A stretch of 64,000 nt of DNA from Nitratireductor aestuarii (GCF_014641695.1 NZ_BMIF01000010.1:98735-162734); one strand, 5' to 3'. Positions 34,271-43,799 are shown, counted from the stretch's first letter. Notes: generated by a model from the letters alone, not told the origin. Program-made: numbers and translations.

Positions 34271-35506
34271 ATGCTGAATAGACGTCATATCCTGCTTGGC
34301 AGCGCGGCCACGGTCGGCGCGCTTTCCGTGCCTGCGGTGCTGCGGGCGCAATCCGGGCCGATCCGCATCGGCCTCATCACGACGCTGAGCGGACCCGGCC
34401 AGGTCTACGGCCAGTACATCAAGGACGGAGCCGAGCTTTCCGTCGCCCGCATCAACAGCGAAGGCGGCGTCAACGGCCAGCAGATCGAACTCGTCGTACG
34501 CGACGACAAGAACTCGCCGGACAGCGCACTTGCCGCCTATCGCGAGCTGACCGGCAGCGGCATCAAGTTAATCGCACAGGGCACCTTCACGGCCAACGTG
34601 CTGGCAACGCTGCCTCTGCTGAAGGACGATGGCGTTACGTCGCTGGTTGTCGGCTCGTCAGCACTCTCCGTCACCCACGAGAACTTCACGCCGAATATGT
34701 TCCGCCTCGGCTATTCGGCCCCGATGTGCTTCGGCGGCTACGGCCACCTGATGGCCGAGAGGTTCCCGGAGATCAACAAGTGGGCGCTGGTGCGCAGCGA
34801 TGTACAGGCGCTGGCCGACATCACGAACTACTTCGCCTCGGGCCTGGTGAAGAAAGCAGAAGCCGACGGACGAAAGCTGGAGCTGCAGGAGCCGATCCTG
34901 GTGCCATACAATGGCGCTGACTTCCGCAACCAGATCTCGCAAGTGTCGAACTCCGGTGCTGACGGCCTGTTCAACTGCCTGCAGGGCGCGGATGCGATCA
35001 GCTACTACAAGCAGGCACGCAGCTTCCAGCTAGACAAGCGTTTCAAGCTGCTTTGCGACAGCGCGAACGAGCTGACCGTCGCCAAGGCGCTCGGCAAGAA
35101 CATGCTGGAATCCACCTGGAGCTGGACCGCCTGGTATCCGCAGGCCATGAAGGACAATCCGTCCTCCGACGCCCTGCACAAGGCCTATACGGAACTGCGC
35201 AACGATCCGTACCCGAACTGGTACGTCGGCGTTTCGCACGACTGCATCGCCACGATCGCGGAAGGCATCAAGGCCACCCAGTCCATCGAGGCGGCTGACC
35301 TGATCCCGGCAATCGAGAACCTCTCGTTCCAGGGCGCGACCGGCAACGTGACCTTCCGCAAGGAAGATCATGCCTTTGCGGGTGACCTCACCTACATCCG
35401 CTTCGGCCGCTCCGACACGACGGAAACCGGCTGGGAGGTCTTCGAGACGGTTCATATGGCCGGCGCGGAATTTCTTGAGCCTGCGACACCGGGTCAGAAG
35501 CTTTAG
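34271..35506 (+). CDS. Branched-chain amino acid/amide-type ABC substrate-binding protein
   Basis: This 411-residue protein has an exported start, MLNRRHILLGSAATVGAL, whose Arg-Arg pair and Ala-rich core resemble a twin-arginine signal, with cleavage near LRA. The mature part (IRIGLITTLSGPGQVYGQYI; LVVRDDKNSPD) is a Liv/HAAT-type periplasmic receptor. GGGAGGAGG lies just upstream of the ATG. It heads five linked importer genes. Many HAAT receptors bind aromatic or small carboxylic acids, which fits the ligase next door. Confidence 0.92.
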   Translation: MLNRRHILLGSAATVGALSVPAVLRAQSGPIRIGLITTLSGPGQVYGQYIKDGAELSVARINSEGGVNGQQIELVVRDDKNSPDSALAAYRELTGSGIKLIAQGTFTANVLATLPLLKDDGVTSLVVGSSALSVTHENFTPNMFRLGYSAPMCFGGYGHLMAERFPEINKWALVRSDVQALADITNYFASGLVKKAEADGRKLELQEPILVPYNGADFRNQISQVSNSGADGLFNCLQGADAISYYKQARSFQLDKRFKLLCDSANELTVAKALGKNMLESTWSWTAWYPQAMKDNPSSDALHKAYTELRNDPYPNWYVGVSHDCIATIAEGIKATQSIEAADLIPAIENLSFQGATGNVTFRKEDHAFAGDLTYIRFGRSDTTETGWEVFETVHMAGAEFLEPATPGQKL

Positions 35507-35520
35507 GATCTTGGCATAAC

Positions 35521-36387
35521 ATGCTGTTTACGCTGATCAACAGCCTGACGCTTGGCATGGCGGTGTTCCTCGTCGCCGCCGGGCTGACGCTGATCTTCGG
35601 GATCATGCGCATCCTCAATTTTGCGCATGGTGCCTTCTTCATGCTCGGCGCCTATCTCACCAGCACCATGGTTCAGGACATGCCGGGTTCGGTCTGGATC
35701 CTGATCGGCACGGCGCTGGTGGCAGGCGTGATAGTCGGGCTGTTTGGTCTGGCCGTGCAGCACTTCGTGCTGAGCAAGCTCGATGGGATTGATGAGCATT
35801 TCATGCTCATCGCCACCTACGCGGTCATGCTGATGACCGTGGGCGGCATCAAATCGGTTTGGGGGCTGGAATTCCACTCGGTGGACCCGCCCCCCGGCCT
35901 CGACTTGGGCGTTGATATCTTCGGCACATTCGTGCCGAGTTTCTCGCTCTTCATCATCTGCGCCGGTGGCGTTGTCTTCCTGATCCTTGACTACGTGATC
36001 CATCGTTCGTGGGCAGGCAAGCTCGCCGTCGCCATTGCCCGTGACAACTGGACAACGAACCTGATGGGCGTGAACGGACCGCTCGGCACAAAGATCGTCG
36101 TCGCAGCATCCTTCGCGCTGGCGGGCCTTGCAGGCGGGCTTCTGCTGCCGAACCAAACGCTGTCGCCGGCACTGGGTGACACGTTCCTGCTCATGGCCTT
36201 CATCACCATCGTCATCGGCGGACTCGGCAACATTCGCGGCGCCTTCGTCGCGGCCCTGATCATCGCGGTGATCGATGGCCTGAACACCTATTTCCTGCCC
36301 AGCTTCCCGGGCGTCATCATCTATGTGGGGATGGTTGCATGTCTTCTTCTGTGGCCGAACGGCATTCTGGGAGAGAGCAGGCTCTGA
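35521..36387 (+). CDS. livH: Branched-chain-type ABC permease (LivH family)
   Basis: This 288-residue protein has about 8 membrane segments and the family features LIFGIMRILNFAHGAFFMLGAYL near residue 20-45 (broken at Asn) and the coupling helix NLMGVNGPLG. It pairs with the LivM-like subunit, whose start overlaps its 3' end by 49 bases in a different frame. It forms half of the inner-membrane channel. Confidence 0.92.
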   Translation: MLFTLINSLTLGMAVFLVAAGLTLIFGIMRILNFAHGAFFMLGAYLTSTMVQDMPGSVWILIGTALVAGVIVGLFGLAVQHFVLSKLDGIDEHFMLIATYAVMLMTVGGIKSVWGLEFHSVDPPPGLDLGVDIFGTFVPSFSLFIICAGGVVFLILDYVIHRSWAGKLAVAIARDNWTTNLMGVNGPLGTKIVVAASFALAGLAGGLLLPNQTLSPALGDTFLLMAFITIVIGGLGNIRGAFVAALIIAVIDGLNTYFLPSFPGVIIYVGMVACLLLWPNGILGESRL

Positions 36388-37355
36388 CCCTCTCCCAGAT
36401 CAACAGGGTACTGTTCGTGGCTGCAGCCGTCATCATTGCAGCCATGCCGTACCTCACCAACTCCGGCCTGCTCTATCTCGTCGGCACGACGCTCATTCTC
36501 GCCGTCTATTCGGTCGGCTGGAATTTTCTGTTCAGCTGGGCGGGGCTCGCCTCGTTCGGTTCGGGCGGCTTGTTCTGCATCGGTGCATATGTCTCCGCCG
36601 TCGCACTTCGCGCGGGCTGGGAGCAGTATTTTCTGCTGGTCATCGTCGTCGCCACGCTTGCCGGGGCGGCAGTCGCCTTCCTTGTGGGCTTTGTCGCACT
36701 GCGGCGTACCTCGGGCATCTTCCTGGCCATCCTGACCCTGTCGCTGGCTGAGCTGCTGCGCCACACGCTGATGCACACGCGGTGGCTTGGCTCCGAGGAC
36801 GGGCTTCCCAACATCACGCGGCCGACGGTCTCCTTCATCTTCTTCGAGTTAAACCTGAAGAGTGGACCGGCATATTATTGGTTTATCTGCGCTTTCGCCG
36901 TCGTGATGCTCGGCATCTGCTGGTGGCTCTCGCACGGTCCGCTTGGTCGTCGCCTGCAGGCGGTGCGCTATGATATCGAACGGGCGTCGTTCGTCGGCAT
37001 CGACGTTCATCGCAATCGCCTCCTCGCCTTCGTCATCTCCGGCGCGGTGGCGGCCTGCGCCGGAGCCGTATATGCGCCTTGGGCGCAGATCGTGACGCCG
37101 GAGCTGTCCGGCATGATCCGCTCGACCCAGCCGATCCTCTTCACACTGCTGGGTGGCCTGCATTCCTTCTGGGGTCCGGTTGTCGGCGCCTTCGCCTTTA
37201 TGGGCATTGACTACGCGACCCGCACGCTGATCGGCATACAGGAAATCATCACGGGCGGCATTCTGCTTGGCGTCATCCTTGTGTTCCGCGGCGGCATCGT
37301 CGGCAGCTGGAACGCCCTTCTTGCCCGCATCTTTCCAGGCCGGGGGGAACAATGA
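36339..37355 (+). CDS. livM: Branched-chain-type ABC permease (LivM family)
   Basis: This 338-residue LivM-type permease has FLFSWAGLASFGSGGLFCIGAY near residue 65 and RLQAVRYDIERASFVGIDVHR (EAA-like loop) near 205. The start at 36339 overlaps livH by 49 bases; a later start inside the frame would also keep the membrane domain, so the first residues are uncertain. It overlaps livG by 4 bases. Confidence 0.9.
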   Translation: MSSSVAERHSGREQALTLSQINRVLFVAAAVIIAAMPYLTNSGLLYLVGTTLILAVYSVGWNFLFSWAGLASFGSGGLFCIGAYVSAVALRAGWEQYFLLVIVVATLAGAAVAFLVGFVALRRTSGIFLAILTLSLAELLRHTLMHTRWLGSEDGLPNITRPTVSFIFFELNLKSGPAYYWFICAFAVVMLGICWWLSHGPLGRRLQAVRYDIERASFVGIDVHRNRLLAFVISGAVAACAGAVYAPWAQIVTPELSGMIRSTQPILFTLLGGLHSFWGPVVGAFAFMGIDYATRTLIGIQEIITGGILLGVILVFRGGIVGSWNALLARIFPGRGEQ

Positions 37356-38161
37356 GCATTCTGGAACTTTCCGGCATCGAGAAAAGCTACGGCCCGATCA
37401 AGGTGTTGCACGGCATAAATGCCACGGTTGAAGAAGGCGAAGTCTTCGCCATCATCGGCCCCAATGGCGCGGGCAAGACCACGCTTTTCAAGGTGATGAC
37501 CGGTGAAAGCTACGCAAACGCCGGGACCGTGCGTTTCGATGGCCGCGATGTGACGTTTGAGCCGCCGCACCTGCGTACCCGCGCGGGCGTGGGCCGCACG
37601 TTTCAGGTGGCCCGCGTATTCAATCCGCTGACTGCAATCGGCAACGTGATCGTAGCGATCGAGGCGCGCAAGAAGGCGCAGAACAGGGACGACAATCCCT
37701 GGTGGGCGGTGAAGCCATCCGCTTCCACGCGTGAGGAAGCGCTGCACCTGCTGGAAGGCGTTTCGCTTGCAGGCAAGGCGAACTTCGCGGCGACTGACCT
37801 TTCGCACGGCGACCGGAAGCGGCTGGAACTTGCCATCACGCTCGCGGGACGTCCGCGCATCCTGATGATGGATGAGCCGACCGCCGGCATGTCGCCCGGC
37901 GACCGCGAACAGGTGAGCCTGCTCATCGAGCGGATCATGAAGCCGGAGGCTGAAGGCGGGCTTTCTGCCGATGGCCGCAAGCTCACGGTCGTGATGACCG
38001 AACATGACATGTCCGTGATCTTCGGCCTCGCCTCACGCATCCTTGTCATGAACCAGGGCGAGCTGATCGCGCTCGGCACCGTTGACGAAATCCGCAACAA
38101 TCCGCAGGTGCGCGAAGTCTATCTCGGCACCGAGGACCAGACTTTGGAGATTGTCGCATGA
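37352..38161 (+). CDS. livG: ABC transporter ATPase (LivG family)
   Basis: This 269-residue ATPase has Walker A GPNGAGKTT near residue 36, a modified signature LSHGDRKRLELA (LSHG in place of LSGG, common in LivG) near 150, and Walker B RILMMDEP near 170. It powers the importer encoded by the preceding genes. The end overlaps livF by 4 bases. Confidence 0.94.
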   Translation: MSILELSGIEKSYGPIKVLHGINATVEEGEVFAIIGPNGAGKTTLFKVMTGESYANAGTVRFDGRDVTFEPPHLRTRAGVGRTFQVARVFNPLTAIGNVIVAIEARKKAQNRDDNPWWAVKPSASTREEALHLLEGVSLAGKANFAATDLSHGDRKRLELAITLAGRPRILMMDEPTAGMSPGDREQVSLLIERIMKPEAEGGLSADGRKLTVVMTEHDMSVIFGLASRILVMNQGELIALGTVDEIRNNPQVREVYLGTEDQTLEIVA

Positions 38162-38862
38162 TTTCCGCGCACAGCATCAACGCCTACTATGGGCCTAGCC
38201 ACATCCTTTACGACCTCTCCTTCAGCATGGGCGAGAAGGAGCGTGTGGCGATCGTCGGCCGCAATGGCGCGGGCAAGTCCACGCTGCTCAAGTCGCTGAT
38301 GAATGCGGGGCCGAGCGTCCGGGGCGACATCGCTTTCGACGGCAAACCGATCAATCGCCTGCCGTCCTACGAGCGCGCACGGCTAGGGCTGCAGCTAGTG
38401 CCCGAAGACCGGCGCATCTACCATCATCTGACAGTGCGCGAAAACATCAAGATCGCCGAGCACGCCCGCCCGAAGGGCCACGTGAAGTCTGACCCGGATG
38501 CGATCATCGAACAGTTCCCGATGCTTCGCACGCTGAAACAACGGCTGGGTTACCAACTTTCCGGCGGTCAGCAGCAGGTGCTGGCTATCGCCCGTGCGCT
38601 GGCTGCGAGCCCGCGCATCATGCTGCTCGATGAGCCGACGGAAGGCGTTGCACCGGCAATCGTTGAAGAGATGGTAACCACGCTTCGCACCCTGTGCGAC
38701 CAGACCGGTATGGGCCTCCTGCTCTGCGAACAGAACCTTTGGTTCGCCCGCCAGCTCACCGACCGCGTCGTCGTGATGGATACCGGGCGTATCGTTTTTG
38801 ACGGAAGCTGGGCGGAGTTCATCGCCAATCCTGAGATCAAGGAAAAGCACCTGGCGATCTAA
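38158..38862 (+). CDS. livF: ABC transporter ATPase (LivF family)
   Basis: This 234-residue ATPase has Walker A GRNGAGKST near residue 36, signature LSGGQQQVLAIARAL near 138 and Walker B RIMLLDEPTEG near 158. It is the last gene of the plus-strand unit that begins with the 2-oxoacid oxidoreductase. A bidirectional terminator follows. Confidence 0.94.
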   Translation: MISAHSINAYYGPSHILYDLSFSMGEKERVAIVGRNGAGKSTLLKSLMNAGPSVRGDIAFDGKPINRLPSYERARLGLQLVPEDRRIYHHLTVRENIKIAEHARPKGHVKSDPDAIIEQFPMLRTLKQRLGYQLSGGQQQVLAIARALAASPRIMLLDEPTEGVAPAIVEEMVTTLRTLCDQTGMGLLLCEQNLWFARQLTDRVVVMDTGRIVFDGSWAEFIANPEIKEKHLAI

Positions 38863-38894
38863 AGCAAAGAAAAAGGGCGGCTCGCGCCGCCCTT
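38863..38894 (-). terminator. Bidirectional terminator between livF and the FmdE-like gene
   Basis: An AAGGGCGG/CCGCCCTT hairpin with a small loop is followed on the minus strand by TTTTTCTTT and on the plus strand by CTTCTC. It closes both convergent units but is stronger for the minus strand. Confidence 0.8.
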
Positions 38895-38903
38895 CTCGAG
38901 TTC

Positions 38904-39413
38904 TCAGCCAGCCGTAAGCTCGTAGATATCGCTTGCCGGAAGCGGAAGCAGGCGGTTTGCCATCTCCGACTTCAGGTACTCGTGGCGCTCGATTTCCTCG
39001 GGCGTCTTGTCCGGCTTGGCACCCAGCGTGACAAACTCTTCCAGCACGTAACCGGGGCGGATCTTCACCTCAGCCGTCTTACCGCAATAGGTGAAGCGCC
39101 AGACGTAAGGCCCTGGACAATCAGTGATAACGTCCTTCCCGCCGATGCTGCGATCAACCGTCAGACGGTTATCGATGACACAGCGCGTGACCATCTCCAT
39201 GCAGTCGCGTCCACCCGGACCCGGAAATGCGGTCACGATGCTGATCTCGCGACGCTCGAGCGGCTGGTCCGAAAGAGCAGCAAAGCCCGCCTGCATTGCC
39301 TTCAGCGCATGGACGACACCGCCTGGAAAGCCGCGACCATGATAGTCGTTGATGTCATTGAATGAGAAGGTCAGTTCCTTGCCGTTCTCAAGAACGGTGA
39401 TGGTGTCATGCAT
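38904..39413 (-). CDS. FmdE-like small protein of unknown function
   Basis: This is a 169-residue soluble protein. DYHGRGFPGGVVHALKAMQAGF near residue 22-44, then REISIVTAFPGPGGRDCMEMVTRC near 55-78, resemble the His-rich entry and the Asp-Cys motif of the FwdE/FmdE family (named for formylmethanofuran dehydrogenase subunit E, often found next to metal or cofactor transport genes). The match is distant and tentative. It overlaps the 433-residue protein by 8 bases and is the last gene of the FecBCDE-like operon, so a role in handling the imported compound is likely. Confidence 0.5.
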   Translation of the reverse strand: MHDTITVLENGKELTFSFNDINDYHGRGFPGGVVHALKAMQAGFAALSDQPLERREISIVTAFPGPGGRDCMEMVTRCVIDNRLTVDRSIGGKDVITDCPGPYVWRFTYCGKTAEVKIRPGYVLEEFVTLGAKPDKTPEEIERHEYLKSEMANRLLPLPASDIYELTAG

Positions 39414-40707
39414 TAAGGTAGTCTCTTACATTGGGAACGAACTGGTTGAGGAAGCGCGAAGTCGCGGGCATGAAATGCGAGCCGTGGTGGAACATCGGGT
39501 CGAGTGAGGAGATGATCATGCGGCCCGGCGTAGACACAGTGTCCTCGTAGAGGATGGGCCGGCCTTCGCCGTCGCGCGCCAGCACCGTCACACCCTCCGG
39601 AACGTCGAACCAGCCATGTAAATGCCAGGTGACTTCCTTGTGGCCGATATCGCGCAGCAGCGGGTGATCCGCATTGTCGACGCGCACGCCAAGGTCGGCG
39701 TTGGGGTCGAGCCACCACCACCAGTTCGTCGGCGTTTCGGTGAGCTTGATTGACGGCAGCCACAAGTCCTGACGGCTTTCGCCCAGCGCAATGATGGTGC
39801 CACCTGCGTTGAGGTGAGCGAGCAGCACGTCCTTCTGCGCAATCATGCGCTGAGCCGGCGTGCGGCAGGGGACCCAGAGAACGTCGTCGGGCGTCAGCAT
39901 GGAGCCGAGGTCTTCCGGCGCGCAAATCACGTCAAAGGCGCCTTCGAAGATCGGTCCTTCCAGGCTGCGGATGTTGTAATAGGTACCAGAGGAAGGAGCG
40001 ACGATCCTGCGGCCGTCCCTCTTCAGTGCGCGGTGGCCACGGAAGTTTTCCGGTTCAGCAAGCCGCCATTCGTAATCCGGAACGGTAGGGTTCTCTGGCC
40101 ATGGGTCGAAGCAGAGCTCGCCATTCGCCCAGGCGATGATGCGGCGGGTGAGTTCCGGCGCAAGGTTCCACTCCAGTCCCATCGACCCCAGATCGTTGCC
40201 GGAATGCGAGAAGAAGCGCCCTCCTCGCGGCCGCGCCCAGACCCAGTCGACTGGCACCTGTGCCTCGCCAAGACCGTTGATCGCGACAGCGCCTTCCGGC
40301 AGCGGATTGCAGCCACGGCCATAGAAACCGGCAACGCCCTTGTTCGCCTCAAGCATCTTCAGCTCGATCCCCTCATAGAGAGGATGCGAGTTGACGGCGG
40401 TAAGGTCGAAGTCCGGACGGCGCGGCTTGTCGATCGGCCGGTACTGCTTCAGGCCGTCGAGCAGCGGGCGAACCACGTGGCCGTTGAAAAACCAGCGTCC
40501 GCCCTGGTCGAGAAACGCCTCGAGCGCAGGCTTCAGATTCAGCAATGCGTCCTGATCGAGCTGCTGCCCCGTAATCAGCCCCCGATGCGCGAGCAGGATT
40601 TCCGGCGTCAGATCCTGTTGCTCGATGATGACGACCTCGCCACGCTCGGCGGCGGCCTCCATCCTCGGCGAAGCCTCATAGGCCGACTTCAGGTAGATTG
40701 TTGTCAT
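39406..40707 (-). CDS. Possible class-I glutamine-amidotransferase-like protein, function unknown
   Basis: This 433-residue soluble protein has no signal peptide. The N-terminal half (VVIIEQQDLTPEILLAHRGLITG, then GGRWFFNGHVVRPLL and GGRFFSHSGNDLGSMGLEW) looks like the flavodoxin-like GATase1/ThuA fold without the catalytic Cys nucleophile in the expected GxCxG context. The C-terminal half repeats a similar pattern (VLLAHLNAGGTIIALGES; GRMIISSLDPMFHHGSHF). A tandem duplicated ThuA-like protein is therefore suggested. It overlaps the ATPase gene by 4 bases and belongs to the importer operon. No function is claimed. Confidence 0.45.
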   Translation of the reverse strand: MTTIYLKSAYEASPRMEAAAERGEVVIIEQQDLTPEILLAHRGLITGQQLDQDALLNLKPALEAFLDQGGRWFFNGHVVRPLLDGLKQYRPIDKPRRPDFDLTAVNSHPLYEGIELKMLEANKGVAGFYGRGCNPLPEGAVAINGLGEAQVPVDWVWARPRGGRFFSHSGNDLGSMGLEWNLAPELTRRIIAWANGELCFDPWPENPTVPDYEWRLAEPENFRGHRALKRDGRRIVAPSSGTYYNIRSLEGPIFEGAFDVICAPEDLGSMLTPDDVLWVPCRTPAQRMIAQKDVLLAHLNAGGTIIALGESRQDLWLPSIKLTETPTNWWWWLDPNADLGVRVDNADHPLLRDIGHKEVTWHLHGWFDVPEGVTVLARDGEGRPILYEDTVSTPGRMIISSLDPMFHHGSHFMPATSRFLNQFVPNVRDYLNA

Positions 40708-41462
40708 GCTGCCTCTATCCCCGCAAATGCCGGCAGGATCGCCCGCCGGATTTCCCCCACTGGTCCCTGAACATCCACCCAGCGCATCGGCACGCCATAG
40801 AGCGTGGAGAGCTTGCCCGGCTCGATCATCTCGTGCACGGGCCCGCTCACTTCACCGCCGTCCGGCATCATCAGCAGCACGTCGTCAGCCGCTGCCAGCG
40901 CATGGTTCGGATCGTGGGTGGTGAAAATAATCGCAAATTCACGGCGCAGCCTGAGCGAGTCGAGCAGCTGCAGCGTGCGCGACTGGTTGCCGAGGTCGAG
41001 CGCCGAGGTCGGCTCATCAAACACAAGCGCCGGCGAACCCGTGGCAAGCGCGCGCGCGATCAGCACCATCTGGCGCTGGCCGCCCGACATTCTGTCATAG
41101 CGCATGTCGGCCAGATGGCAGGCGCCGACCTGCACAAGCGCACCCTCGGCTGCTTCTCGGTCCTTCGCCGTCGGCTGGCCGAAGAGCCCGAGCTGCACGG
41201 CCCTGCCCATCACCACGATATCGAGCCCGGTGAGCTTCGCCTGCGACGCGCCATGCTGCGGTACGTATCCGGCAACCTTGGGCGCAAAGCGACGTCCCGA
41301 CGCGAGCGACTGGAAGCCGAGCAGCGCGCGCAGCAGCGTGGTCTTGCCGCGCCCGTTCGGACCCAGGATAGCCATGGATCGCCCCTTGGGAACGCGGAAG
41401 GAAATGTTCCTGAATATCGTGCGCGATCCGAAGGTTACGGACGCATTTTCAAGTCCGATCAT
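40704..41462 (-). CDS. ABC transporter ATPase (FecE/BtuD type)
   Basis: This is a 252-residue ATPase with Walker A GPNGRGKTT near residue 35, signature MSGGQRQMVLIARALATG near 126, Walker B PALVFDEPTSALD near 150, and HDPNHALA with the switch His. It pairs with the FecCD-type permease whose stop it overlaps by 4 bases. Such importers carry iron chelates, cobamides or other metal complexes. Confidence 0.92.
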   Translation of the reverse strand: MIGLENASVTFGSRTIFRNISFRVPKGRSMAILGPNGRGKTTLLRALLGFQSLASGRRFAPKVAGYVPQHGASQAKLTGLDIVVMGRAVQLGLFGQPTAKDREAAEGALVQVGACHLADMRYDRMSGGQRQMVLIARALATGSPALVFDEPTSALDLGNQSRTLQLLDSLRLRREFAIIFTTHDPNHALAAADDVLLMMPDGGEVSGPVHEMIEPGKLSTLYGVPMRWVDVQGPVGEIRRAILPAFAGIEAA

Positions 41463-42511
41463 GCGCGGTTCGCCTCCTTGAAGTAGCGCCGCAGGAGCAC
41501 GCCGAAGACGGGAGCACCGATGATGGCCGTCAACACGCCGAGCGGAATTTCGGCTGAGGTCAGGGTGCGCGCGAGCGTGTCCACGAAAGTGAGATAGGCC
41601 GCGCCCAGAAGTGCGGAGGCCGGGATCAGCGCGCGATGGTCCTCACCAACGAGGATGCGGGCGGCGTGCGGAACCACAAGGCCGATCCACCCGATGATGC
41701 CTGCAACGGCGACGGACGTACCCGTCATCAGCGAGATCGCGATGAACACGTACCAGCGCTCCTTGTCCGGATTGACACCGAGCGAGCGGGCTTCACTGTC
41801 TTCCAGCGCCAGAAGGTTAAGGCGGTAGCGCAGTGCGAAGACGATCAGAAGGCCGACGGTGATGCCCGGAACTGCAAGCCAGAGGCGCGCCCAGGTGGCA
41901 GTCGAGAACGAGCCCATCAGCCAGAACACGATTGCCGGAAGAGAGGTATTGGGGTCGGCGACGAACTGGACGATCGAAACGAACGCGCCGAAGAGTGCAC
42001 CGATGACGGTGCCAGACAGAATAACGGTCAGGATTTCCGTGCGTCCGTTGATCCGCGCCAGTGCCCCCACCAACACGAGCGCAAGCAGGCCAAAGGAGAA
42101 TGAAAGGCCAAGCAGCACATAGCCGTGAAAGCCCACAAGCAACGAGAGGGCGCCGCCGAAGGCAGCACCCTGGCTGATGCCCAGCACCTGCGGCGACACC
42201 AGCGGATTGCGGAATACACCCTGGAGCGCTGCGCCACCAACGGCCAGACCAGCGCCCGCAAGGGCCGCCAGAAGTACGCGCGGCAGACGCACCAGCAACA
42301 CGATGCGCTCGTCCATTTCCGCAGGCGCGACGGATGGCGAGGCCACCCAGTTCATGATGATTTCGAGAATGCGCGGCACACTGACCGAGAAGCGCCCCGC
42401 CGAGATTGCCAGAAGCATGGAGGCAATCAGCGCGATGATCATCGCGCCGAAAATGCCGATCTTCAGGCCTGGTATCCGGCGCACCGCCGGTGCAGCAGCC
42501 ACGTTGCTCAT
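41459..42511 (-). CDS. FecCD-family ABC permease
   Basis: This 350-residue permease has about 10 membrane segments and LPRVLLAALAGAGLAVGGAALQGVFRNPLVSPQVLGIS (residues about 75-112, split after Gly-Gly) plus FLMGSFS-like VFWLMGSFSTATW, all FecCD hallmarks. The ATG at 42511 shares one base with the stop of the binding-protein gene (TAATG). A longer frame from 42565 overlaps that gene and is not favoured. Confidence 0.92.
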   Translation of the reverse strand: MSNVAAAPAVRRIPGLKIGIFGAMIIALIASMLLAISAGRFSVSVPRILEIIMNWVASPSVAPAEMDERIVLLVRLPRVLLAALAGAGLAVGGAALQGVFRNPLVSPQVLGISQGAAFGGALSLLVGFHGYVLLGLSFSFGLLALVLVGALARINGRTEILTVILSGTVIGALFGAFVSIVQFVADPNTSLPAIVFWLMGSFSTATWARLWLAVPGITVGLLIVFALRYRLNLLALEDSEARSLGVNPDKERWYVFIAISLMTGTSVAVAGIIGWIGLVVPHAARILVGEDHRALIPASALLGAAYLTFVDTLARTLTSAEIPLGVLTAIIGAPVFGVLLRRYFKEANRA

Positions 42512-43596
42512 TACTTCGCCTTGAACTGCGCGTAGTTCGTCGCGTCGCCCTGCATCTCGACCCACAGAATGCCGTCGATATCTTCGTCGGTCAGCTCATA
42601 GTTGTAGATCGTCTTGTAGGCCTTCTTCATCTCGGCCCGCAGGTCGTAGTTGAAGAGTTCTGGGTGCAGGAGGTTAGCCAGCCACATCCAGGTGAGCGGG
42701 CTTTCCTGGCTTGGCGGATCCCAGCGGTATCCGCCGAGCGGAAGCTTGTAGACCTGCTTGTTCTGCGCAGCCTTGGTGAAGGACAGGATCTGGTCGTCGT
42801 AGATGCGCTCGAGTTTCAGGTTCGGCTCGAAGCTGTTGAGCAGGATGACATCCGGATCCCAGCTGGCGATCTGCTCCGGGTTGATCGTGGTGCCGTTGCC
42901 CTCGACGTCCGCCGAGGCGTTGATGCCGCCCACCATGTCGATGTACCAGGCAGTAAAGTTGCCCTTGCTGCCGGAAGCCGTCAGCTTGTCCATGGCGCGG
43001 CCGAGATAGAGAACCTTCGGACGCTTGTCAGCGGGAATGTCCCTGGTCTTGGCGAAGATCTCGGCCGAGACAGCGTCGCGCCACTCGTTGATGAGCTTGG
43101 CGCGCTCGGGCTTGCCGATCGCATCGGCCGCCATCTGGTGATAGGCTTGCGTCTTCTCCTCAGTGCCGTAGGAGATGAGGATGACGTTTAGCCCCGCATT
43201 GGTGAGAGGATCGACGAGATCCGCGCCATAGTCCGCCCACTGGACGACGAGATCGGGGTTGGTTGCAGCCAGTTCCTCGATGTTCGGGATGAAGTTCGGC
43301 GCGGTGACTTCGGAAGAAATGCCCTTGGATTCAGGGAAGATCTTGCCCAGAACGCCTTCCTGAATCGCCGTCTTCGACATAGGGTTCATGCCGACGAGCT
43401 TGGAGGTGCCGCCATCGATCGCGATCACCGTCGATGCCATCGGCATCGGGATTGTCACAACCCGTTCAGCAGGCTTTTCCAGCTTGACGGTGCGGCCGCC
43501 CTGATCGTTGATGGTGATCGGATCTGCGAAGGCCACTCCTGCAACACAGGTCATGGCGAGGGCGAATGAGCCCTGGGAAAATCTGGAGAGTGGCAT
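42511..43596 (-). CDS. TroA/BtuF-like periplasmic metal-complex binding protein
   Basis: This is a 361-residue exported protein: signal peptide MPLSRFSQGSFALAMTCVAG, cleavage before DPITINDQGGRTV, then VKLEKPAERVVTIP, typical of FepB/BtuF-type receptors. Two alpha/beta lobes are joined by a long helix. It begins the operon of importer, GATase-like and FmdE-like genes. Ligand might be an iron, cobamide or other metal chelate, and cannot be read from the sequence. Confidence 0.88.
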   Translation of the reverse strand: MPLSRFSQGSFALAMTCVAGVAFADPITINDQGGRTVKLEKPAERVVTIPMPMASTVIAIDGGTSKLVGMNPMSKTAIQEGVLGKIFPESKGISSEVTAPNFIPNIEELAATNPDLVVQWADYGADLVDPLTNAGLNVILISYGTEEKTQAYHQMAADAIGKPERAKLINEWRDAVSAEIFAKTRDIPADKRPKVLYLGRAMDKLTASGSKGNFTAWYIDMVGGINASADVEGNGTTINPEQIASWDPDVILLNSFEPNLKLERIYDDQILSFTKAAQNKQVYKLPLGGYRWDPPSQESPLTWMWLANLLHPELFNYDLRAEMKKAYKTIYNYELTDEDIDGILWVEMQGDATNYAQFKAK

Positions 43597-43660
43597 CGAG
43601 CGAAATCCTTCCTCCGCTGCTCATGTTATATGCGCTCTCCATTCCAAAGTGTATCATTCG

Positions 43661-43704
43661 TGTCAAGTTTCTTTGAAGCGAGTTTTCCTTTTACAGGGGA
43701 AAAC
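43661..43704 (-). promoter_or_regulatory. Promoter/operator region of the FecBCDE-like operon
   Basis: On the minus strand TTGACA (43661-43666) is a good -35 but no strong -10 follows at 17 bases. Just upstream, GTTTTCC-N9-GGAAAAC (43682-43704) is a perfect 7-bp inverted repeat and a likely regulator site. Confidence 0.4.
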
Positions 43705-43738
43705 GACACAAAATTTCCGCGGAATGAACTTAGCTGGC

Positions 43739-43776
43739 AAATAAAATGGCTGCGGCTCCCGCAAGAACCGCAGCCA
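43739..43776 (-). terminator. Terminator after the secreted-repeat protein gene
   Basis: TGGCTGCGG-N12-CCGCAGCCA stem followed on the minus strand by TTTTATTT, 24 bases after the stop at 43800. Confidence 0.85.
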
Positions 43777-43799
43777 GCATTGGTCGTACGTCGAGCCTG

